Source: Streptomyces sp. NBC_00249 (GTDB lineage Bacteria > Actinomycetota > Actinomycetes > Streptomycetales > Streptomycetaceae). Taken from it: DNA of 64,000 bases. Positions 59,110 through 64,000 of this stretch are shown one piece after another. The notes under the pieces were generated by a model that was not told where the DNA came from, searched no databases, and saw only the letters and a program-made list of their open reading frames with translations. A program made the translations under genes and the position numbers. The stretch covers positions 930,001-994,000 of the forward strand of contig NZ_JAPEMV010000001.1 in the NCBI RefSeq assembly GCF_026342355.1. Reading direction: 5' to 3'. How positions within the stretch are numbered: position 1 is the stretch's first letter; the number at the start of each line of letters is the position of its first letter.

Positions 59110-59778
59110 ATGAAGCACCTCAAGGTGGCGGACCTGATGACCGACGAGGTCGTCTCCGTGGCCCCGGGCACCGCCTTCAAGGACGTCGCGAAGCTCCTCG
59201 CCCAGTACGACCTCTCAGGAGTCCCCGTCCTGGACGACGAGGACCGTGTGGTGGGCGTCGTCTCGCAGACCGACCTGCTCGCCCACACGTTGCCGGGACA
59301 CTATCCCTCCGAGCAGGGCATCACAGCGGCTGGGCCGCCTACCGCCGGTGACGTCATGTCCGTGCCCGCGGTCACCGTCCACGCCGAAGAGACAGTGGCC
59401 GACGCCGCCCGGCTGATGACCCGCCGGAGTATCGAACGCCTCCCCGTCGTGGACGTGGAGGACCGGCTCGTCGGCATCGTCACCCGCCGGGACCTGCTCC
59501 GCATCTTCCTGCGCCCGGACTCCGAAATACGCCGGCGTGTCACCGACGAGGTGCTCACGGAGGTGCTCGGTGTGCCGGCCGGTGACATCGACGTCCACGT
59601 GGTGGACGGCATCGTCACCCTGGACGGCCATGTCGAGCGCCGGAGTCAGCTCCCCGCACTTCTCAGCCTCGTCGAACAGCTCGACGGGGTCGTCGCCGTG
59701 GCCTCACGCGTCACCGCCCGCACCGACGACACGTCAACCACTCATGCGGCCGGTGCCCGGCACGCAATGCCGTGGTGA
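59110..59778 (+). CDS. CBS-BON domain protein
   Basis: The 222-aa protein starts at ATG 59110 behind AGGAGGG. Two CBS repeats (VADLMTDEVVSVAPGTAFKD; DVMSVPAVTVHAEETVADAA with SIERLPVVDVEDRLVGIVTR) and a BON domain (DIDVHVVDGIVTLDGHVERR). Divergent from the USP operon across the three palindromes; followed 29 bp later by a USP gene. Confidence 0.88.
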   Translation: MKHLKVADLMTDEVVSVAPGTAFKDVAKLLAQYDLSGVPVLDDEDRVVGVVSQTDLLAHTLPGHYPSEQGITAAGPPTAGDVMSVPAVTVHAEETVADAARLMTRRSIERLPVVDVEDRLVGIVTRRDLLRIFLRPDSEIRRRVTDEVLTEVLGVPAGDIDVHVVDGIVTLDGHVERRSQLPALLSLVEQLDGVVAVASRVTARTDDTSTTHAAGARHAMPW

Positions 59779-59807
59779 TGAGCGCCCGCACGAAAGGAAT
59801 CGCAGCC

Positions 59808-60677
59808 ATGAACAACCACGTGACCGTCGGAGTCGACGGCTCCCCGGAGAGCCGGGCAGCAGCACGCTGGGCCGCACAGGAAGCCGTCCTGCGGCAGGTG
59901 CCGCTGCGCCTCGTGCACGCCGTCGACTGGCCCCTGGACCCGGTGTTCCCCGGCCTGGGCCGCCAGGACGTTGACCGCTGGGCGGACCAGGCCCTGACCG
60001 AAGCGGCGCAGGAGCTGCACGGGCGCCACCCGCGCTTGGAAGTCACGACCCGCTGCCTGACAGCACGGCCGGCAGCCGCTCTCGCGGCCGAGGCCGCCGA
60101 CGCCGGGCTGCTGGTCCTGGGATCGCGTGGCCTGGGCGGCCTGGTCGGTTTCATCGTCGGCTCAGTGGCGATGTCCACCGTGGTCGCGACCGACACCCCG
60201 GTCGTCCTCGTCCGCGTCGCCGACGAGCCGACCGGCCCGGGCACCGGCTCCAGCGGCGAGGTCGTCGTAGGCGTCGACATCCACGAAGCGTGCGACCGGG
60301 TACTCACCTTCGCCTTCGAAGAGGCAGCCCGGCGCGACTGCCCACTGCGGGCCGTACACGGCTGGAAGATGCCGCCCGCCTACAGCTACGTCCCCTTCTT
60401 CGACCCGGACAACGAACGGGACATCGGCAGGAGCGTCACCCAGATGATGGAGGACATGCTGCTGCCCTGGCAGCACAAGTTCCCCGACGTGAACGTCAGC
60501 CACAGCGTGTTCATGGGATCGGCGGGCGAGCATCTCGTCCGGGCCTCGCAGGGCGCGGGACTCGTGGTCGTGGGACGCCATGTGCGCCGCTCCCCCCTCG
60601 GAGCGCACCTGGGATCGGTCGCCCACGCGGTGCTGCACCACGCAGCAGCCCCCGTGGCCGTCATCGCCCACGACTGA
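59808..60677 (+). CDS. Universal stress protein, tandem USP domains
   Basis: The 289-aa protein (ATG 59808, AAAGGAA upstream) has two UspA domains. Domain 1 has the ATP motif GSRGLGGLVGFIVGSVAMST, domain 2 GRHVRRSPLGAHLGSVAHAV. The gene follows the CBS-BON gene by 29 bp and is probably in its transcript. Confidence 0.92.
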   Translation: MNNHVTVGVDGSPESRAAARWAAQEAVLRQVPLRLVHAVDWPLDPVFPGLGRQDVDRWADQALTEAAQELHGRHPRLEVTTRCLTARPAAALAAEAADAGLLVLGSRGLGGLVGFIVGSVAMSTVVATDTPVVLVRVADEPTGPGTGSSGEVVVGVDIHEACDRVLTFAFEEAARRDCPLRAVHGWKMPPAYSYVPFFDPDNERDIGRSVTQMMEDMLLPWQHKFPDVNVSHSVFMGSAGEHLVRASQGAGLVVVGRHVRRSPLGAHLGSVAHAVLHHAAAPVAVIAHD

Positions 60678-60950
60678 AGGAGCGGGACCGGTGCACCGGA
60701 CGTATGCCGCGCGCAAAAAGGGGCGGAAAGAGTCCGCCCGCTTCTCGCGGATCCCGATTGTGCGGTGCGCGGCACTCGGCCGCTTCTCCGCATCCTCGCA
60801 AGGACCCTTTCCGCACTTTCATGGAACCACCCCCAGGCGGAGCCCACCAGGGCCGGCCGGACCGCCTCAAGGCCCCGGACGGCCCTACCCACAGGCGGGT
60901 CGGCCTTCCCACCATCGCGAGTACCAGCCGTCCCATCGAGGAGGAGGACC

Positions 60951-61553
60951 ATGAAGCACCTGCGCACCGTCGATGACGTCATGACACACGCCGTGATCTC
61001 CATCGACCGAGGAACCGCGTTCAAGGACATCGTGGAGGCGCTGCGGATGTGGAACGTCAGCGCGCTCCCGGTCCTGGCCCAGGACGGACAGGTGGTCGGC
61101 GTCGTCTCCGAAGCCGACCTGCTGCTCAAGCCCCAAGGCGCCGACACGGCCCACGACACCACCGCCGAGCAGCTGATGACCCGCCCGGCCGTGACCGTCA
61201 CGAAGGACGCCACCATCCCCACCGCGGCGCGTTTGATGGCCCGCGGGCACCTCAAGCGCCTTCCCGTGGTCGACGGCGACGGCCGCCTCGTCGGCGTCGT
61301 CAGCCGTGGCGACCTGCTCAAGGTCTTCCTGCGCCCGGACGAGGACATCGGCGCGGAGATCCGCGAGATGATCACGTACCAGCTGATCCCGCGCGGTTCC
61401 GCCGAGGTGCACGTCCACGTCGCCAACGGCATCGCCTACCTCAACGGGTCTCTGGCGGACCCCGCGATGGAAGACGTCGTCGTACGCGCCGCCGGCACAG
61501 TACCGGGCGTCGTCGACGTCAAGGCGGATTTCACCGTCCCCGTATCCGTATGA
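60951..61553 (+). CDS. CBS-BON domain protein
   Basis: The 200-aa protein starts at ATG 60951 with GAGGAGGA upstream. CBS repeats (VDDVMTHAVISIDRGTAFKD; QLMTRPAVTVTKDATIPTAA with HLKRLPVVDGDGRLVGVVSR) and a C-terminal BON domain (EVHVHVANGIAYLNGSLADP). It begins a new unit after a 273-bp gap and is followed 13 bp later by a close paralogue. Confidence 0.88.
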   Translation: MKHLRTVDDVMTHAVISIDRGTAFKDIVEALRMWNVSALPVLAQDGQVVGVVSEADLLLKPQGADTAHDTTAEQLMTRPAVTVTKDATIPTAARLMARGHLKRLPVVDGDGRLVGVVSRGDLLKVFLRPDEDIGAEIREMITYQLIPRGSAEVHVHVANGIAYLNGSLADPAMEDVVVRAAGTVPGVVDVKADFTVPVSV

Positions 61554-61566
61554 GGGAACGACCGTC

Positions 61567-62163
61567 ATGCGGCACCGCAGTGTCTCGGACCTGATGACGC
61601 ACACCGCCGTCACCGTCCGGCGTACGACCGCGTTCAAGGAGATCGCCCGGCTCCTGAAGGAGTTCGACATCACCGCCATGCCCGTGATCGACGAATCCGG
61701 GCACCCGGTCGGCGTCGTCTCCGAAGCCGACCTTCTCCGTCGGCGGCCCGCCGGTGGTGCGGCAACAGCCGAGGAGCTGATGACCAGCCCGGCCGTCACG
61801 GCCCGACCCGAGTGGAGCGTGGTCCGCGCGGCCCGCGTCATGCAGCGGCACCAGGTCAAACGGCTGCCGGTCATCGACGCGGAAGGCCGGGTGGTCGGCG
61901 TACTCAGCCGCAGCGATCTGATCCAGCTGTTCCTCCGCCGCGACCACGCGATACAGGAAGAGATCCTCGAGGACGTCCTCACCCGGACGCTCCACCTCGC
62001 TCCTTCGTCCATCACCGTCGAAGTCGACGACGGCCTGGTGACCCTCAGTGGCACCGTGCCGCAGCCCGGCCTGATGCCCGTGGTGCTGCGCCTCTGCCAG
62101 AGCGTCGACGGGGTCGTCGACGTCGACAACAGGCTCACCTGCGCGGAGGCCGAACAGAGCTGA
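61567..62163 (+). CDS. CBS-BON domain protein
   Basis: The 198-aa protein has CBS repeats (VSDLMTHTAVTVRRTTAFKE; ELMTSPAVTARPEWSVVRAA with QVKRLPVIDAEGRVVGVLSR) and a BON domain (TVEVDDGLVTLSGTVPQPGL). Very similar to the preceding gene, 13 bp upstream, so the two look like a tandem duplication. Confidence 0.88.
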   Translation: MRHRSVSDLMTHTAVTVRRTTAFKEIARLLKEFDITAMPVIDESGHPVGVVSEADLLRRRPAGGAATAEELMTSPAVTARPEWSVVRAARVMQRHQVKRLPVIDAEGRVVGVLSRSDLIQLFLRRDHAIQEEILEDVLTRTLHLAPSSITVEVDDGLVTLSGTVPQPGLMPVVLRLCQSVDGVVDVDNRLTCAEAEQS

Positions 62164-62314
62164 CCGGGCGAGGAGGGCCGGTCGGTCCCAGGTTGGGCCG
62201 CTCGGTCCTTTCCAAGGACCTCGCACGAGGCAGAGCCTGAAAGCAGCCGACTATCGGGCCCCACCGGTCGCCGTCGTGGCGCACGACTGAGGCCACGTAG
62301 ACAGGACCAGTCCC

Positions 62315-63307
62315 ATGACCGCAACACACCTCGACCCCGACACCGTCATCCAGTTCGTCGGCGACGCCGTCACCGCTCCGTCCATGCACAACGCCCAGCC
62401 GTGGAAGTTCGTATTCCATGTCGGTAGTGGTGCCCTCGCTCTGTACGGCGATCCGGAACGCGCCATGGCCCGAACCGACCCGAATCACCGTGGCCTCCAC
62501 CTGGGTTGCGCCGCGGCATTGTTCAACCTGCGCGTGTCCGCGGCCTGGATCGGTCTGCCGGTTCGCGTGCAGCTCTTGCCCGACGACGCCGAACCATGGC
62601 TGCTCGCCACGGTGACCATCGACGAAACGACGGGCGCGGACCGCGAGCTGGCCTCCCTGCACGACGCGATCCGGCGTCGGCACACCAGCCGGTACCCGTT
62701 CAGCGAGGAGCCGGTGCCGACGGCACTGCTGGACGGTCTGTGGGCTGCGGCCCACTTGGAAGGCTGCCGGCTGACCGTCCCTGATACGTGGCACATCGAC
62801 ACCGTGCTCGGGCTGGTCCGGGACGCCGAACACCGCGAGGAGATCGATCCGCTCGCGCAGGCGGAAACCGCGGCCTGGACCTCCCACCCCCAGAGTGCTA
62901 CAGACACACGTCGGGACGGCATTCCCGCCGCCGCATTCGGACCCAAGGGCTCCGGCGGTCCCACCCCCGTACGCGACTTCGGTTGGGCCAACCCGATACC
63001 GGATCGCGGGTGGGCCGTGTTCGAGAAGCGGCCGCAGCTGGCTCTGCTGAGCACCGAGGGGGACACGAAAGCCGACTGGCTGCGCGCCGGCCAGGCGATG
63101 GAGCGCGTCCTTCTGCAGGCCACCGCTGACGGACTTGCCACGTCGATGACGTCCCATCCCCTGGAATGGCCGGAGTTGCGGTGGACGGTGCGAGACCCGG
63201 TCGCGGCCATGGGGCACGTGCAGATGGTCTTCCGCCTCGGCTACGGCCCTGCAGGCCCCGACACGCCCCGTCGCCCGTTGACCGAGGTCCTGGAAGTCCG
63301 GGAGTAG
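62315..63307 (+). CDS. Acg-family FMN-binding nitroreductase-like protein
   Basis: The 330-aa protein matches the Acg/Rv3127/Rv3131 group: AVTAPSMHNAQPWKFVFHVG near the N terminus (flavin region), LYGDPERAMARTDPNHRGLH, IRRRHTSRYPFSEEPVPTAL and a second nitroreductase half with WLRAGQAMERVLLQATADGL. In M. tuberculosis these genes are strongly induced by DosR. Members seem to bind FMN with a lid and may not act as classical nitroreductases. ATG 62315; the upstream site is weak. Confidence 0.9.
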   Translation: MTATHLDPDTVIQFVGDAVTAPSMHNAQPWKFVFHVGSGALALYGDPERAMARTDPNHRGLHLGCAAALFNLRVSAAWIGLPVRVQLLPDDAEPWLLATVTIDETTGADRELASLHDAIRRRHTSRYPFSEEPVPTALLDGLWAAAHLEGCRLTVPDTWHIDTVLGLVRDAEHREEIDPLAQAETAAWTSHPQSATDTRRDGIPAAAFGPKGSGGPTPVRDFGWANPIPDRGWAVFEKRPQLALLSTEGDTKADWLRAGQAMERVLLQATADGLATSMTSHPLEWPELRWTVRDPVAAMGHVQMVFRLGYGPAGPDTPRRPLTEVLEVRE

Positions 63308-63350
63308 AAACCGGTGGAAGACGCGTAGTCGCTCGAATGACGAATTCCGT

Positions 63351-63615
63351 TCAGGGCGCGAGGTCTCGGCGTTGGAGCAGCACATGAGCCAGGAGCATGC
63401 CCAGCACTCCCGTTCCGACAAGGATCCCGAGCTGGGGCCAGAGCACGTCGCCTTCGGCCAGGGCGTCGCCCGGGGCGTAGTAATGGAACGGGCTCAGGAA
63501 CCTCAGCGATGCTGCGGGCGACCAGGCCAGTGCGATGAAGTTGACCGCGAACCCCACTGCCCCGATTGCGATGGTCACGCCGACCACCTGGGCCCGCCGT
63601 CGCCCTGCCGCCACC
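63351..63615 (-). pseudogene. ABC-2 type permease, C-terminal fragment
   Basis: About 88 codons read RRRAQVVGVTIAIGAVGFAV, SPAASLRFLSPFHYYAPGDA and LGILVGTGVLGMLLAHVLLQ before the stop at 63351. This is the end of an ABC-2 permease with its last two helices. Upstream it joins transposase sequence at about 63615, so the N-terminal part has been lost. Confidence 0.7.
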
Positions 63616-63984
63616 GTGACGGGTGACAACCGCAACGACGTCACCCAACGCCTGCCCCTGATCCACGCCGTACCGCCCATCCGCGGCAAGCGCGGACGAC
63701 TCCGTCAGCGCCCCGCCGTCCTCTACGCCGACCGCGGTTACGACCACAACGTCTACCGCCGCCAGGTCCGTGAGCTGGGCATCCGCCCGCTCATCGCCCG
63801 GCGCGGCACCGGGCATGGAAGCGGCCTGGGCAAGAACCGCTGGGTCGTCGAAGCGACCTTCGCGCTTCTGCGCTGGTTGCGTCGGCCGCGTATCCGCTGG
63901 GAAATCCGCGTCGGCATCCACCAGGCCTTCCTCACCCTCGGCTGCGCGATCATCTGCTGGCGGCGCCTCAGAAAACAGTGCTGA
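63616..63984 (+). pseudogene. IS5-family transposase, C-terminal fragment
   Basis: About 122 codons hold the C-terminal half of an IS5-type transposase: TGDNRNDVTQRLPLIHAVPP, LYADRGYDHNVYRRQVRELG (catalytic Asp), GTGHGSGLGKNRWVVEATFA (catalytic Glu region) and the stop at 63984. The start and first Asp are missing. The window ends 16 bp later, so the element's right end cannot be judged. Confidence 0.8.
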
Positions 63985-64000
63985 TCTGAGCCCTCAGCCC

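Noticed and set aside
62203..62222. GGTCC-N7-GGACC inverted repeat upstream of the nitroreductase gene as a DevR-type operator
   Set aside because: Half-sites are in the opposite order to the GGGACC...GGTCCC palindrome, so it is more like a small terminator hairpin after the CBS-BON gene.
1..64000. CRISPR array
   Set aside because: No series of regularly spaced identical repeats was found; the only short repeats are decamer pairs at attachment-like sites.

Overview
The window is high-GC actinobacterial DNA and almost certainly Streptomyces. The evidence is strongly G/C-biased third codon positions, frequent GTG starts, GTGA/ATGA start-stop overlaps, a SpoIIE-type phosphatase with an anti-sigma ATPase domain, SigE-family and SigJ-like (ECF41) sigma factors, a PucR regulator and a tRNA-Pro-type integrative attachment site. 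All functional calls come from reading the sequence and family knowledge; no database search was run.

1-11.8 kb looks like ordinary chromosome. It holds the 5' part of a stand-alone acyltransferase gene, a LuxR-type regulator preceded by a 28-residue unrecognised short ORF, a SigE-family sigma factor with a membrane partner, a tightly coupled three-gene operon (FGGY kinase, FAD oxidoreductase with a [2Fe-2S] BFD-like tail, second FAD oxidoreductase), a hypothetical protein coupled to a 19-codon leader ORF, and an APC-type permease.

11.83-33.79 kb is bracketed by two direct repeats of about 220 bp. Each holds the 3' half of a tRNA-Pro(GGG)-like gene with its terminator hairpin. A disabled tyrosine integrase lies against the right repeat and points at it. 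I read this as a 21.7-kb integrative element (island A) in a tandem array. Cargo: a truncated IS256 transposase, SpoIIE phosphatase, orphan lipoprotein binding protein, DUF2254 protein, GH15 glycosidase, Na+/H+ antiporter, cytochrome bd oxidase (cydAB), SDR, GMC oxidoreductase, cyclase-family protein, a gluconokinase-mutarotase fusion, a ClC channel and transposon debris.

33.8-44.5 kb begins with an MFS remnant, then holds a flotillin/NfeD pair, a CPA1 antiporter-CBS-ArsB/NhaD operon, a PucR regulator, small membrane proteins and an ECF41 sigma factor with an NAD(P)/FAD oxidoreductase that carries a matching promoter. 44.9-47.6 kb carries one large unrecognised protein (738 aa) with two zinc-ribbon-like modules, bracketed by the same TGGTCCCCA repeat pairs found at the attachment sites.

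47.7-63.3 kb is a compact dormancy/hypoxia-type island resembling the mycobacterial DosR regulon and the Streptomyces OsdR region: SulP transporter, pyridoxamine-oxidase-fold protein, SHOCT protein, Crp-like sensor without a DNA-binding domain, four CBS-BON proteins, a DevR/DevS-type two-component system encoded convergently, P-type ATPase, DUF1918 protein, three universal stress proteins and an Acg-type nitroreductase. GGGACC-N3-GGNCCC palindromes sit in the two divergent intergenic regions and are proposed response-regulator sites. The window closes with an ABC-2 permease remnant cut by an IS5-family transposase fragment.
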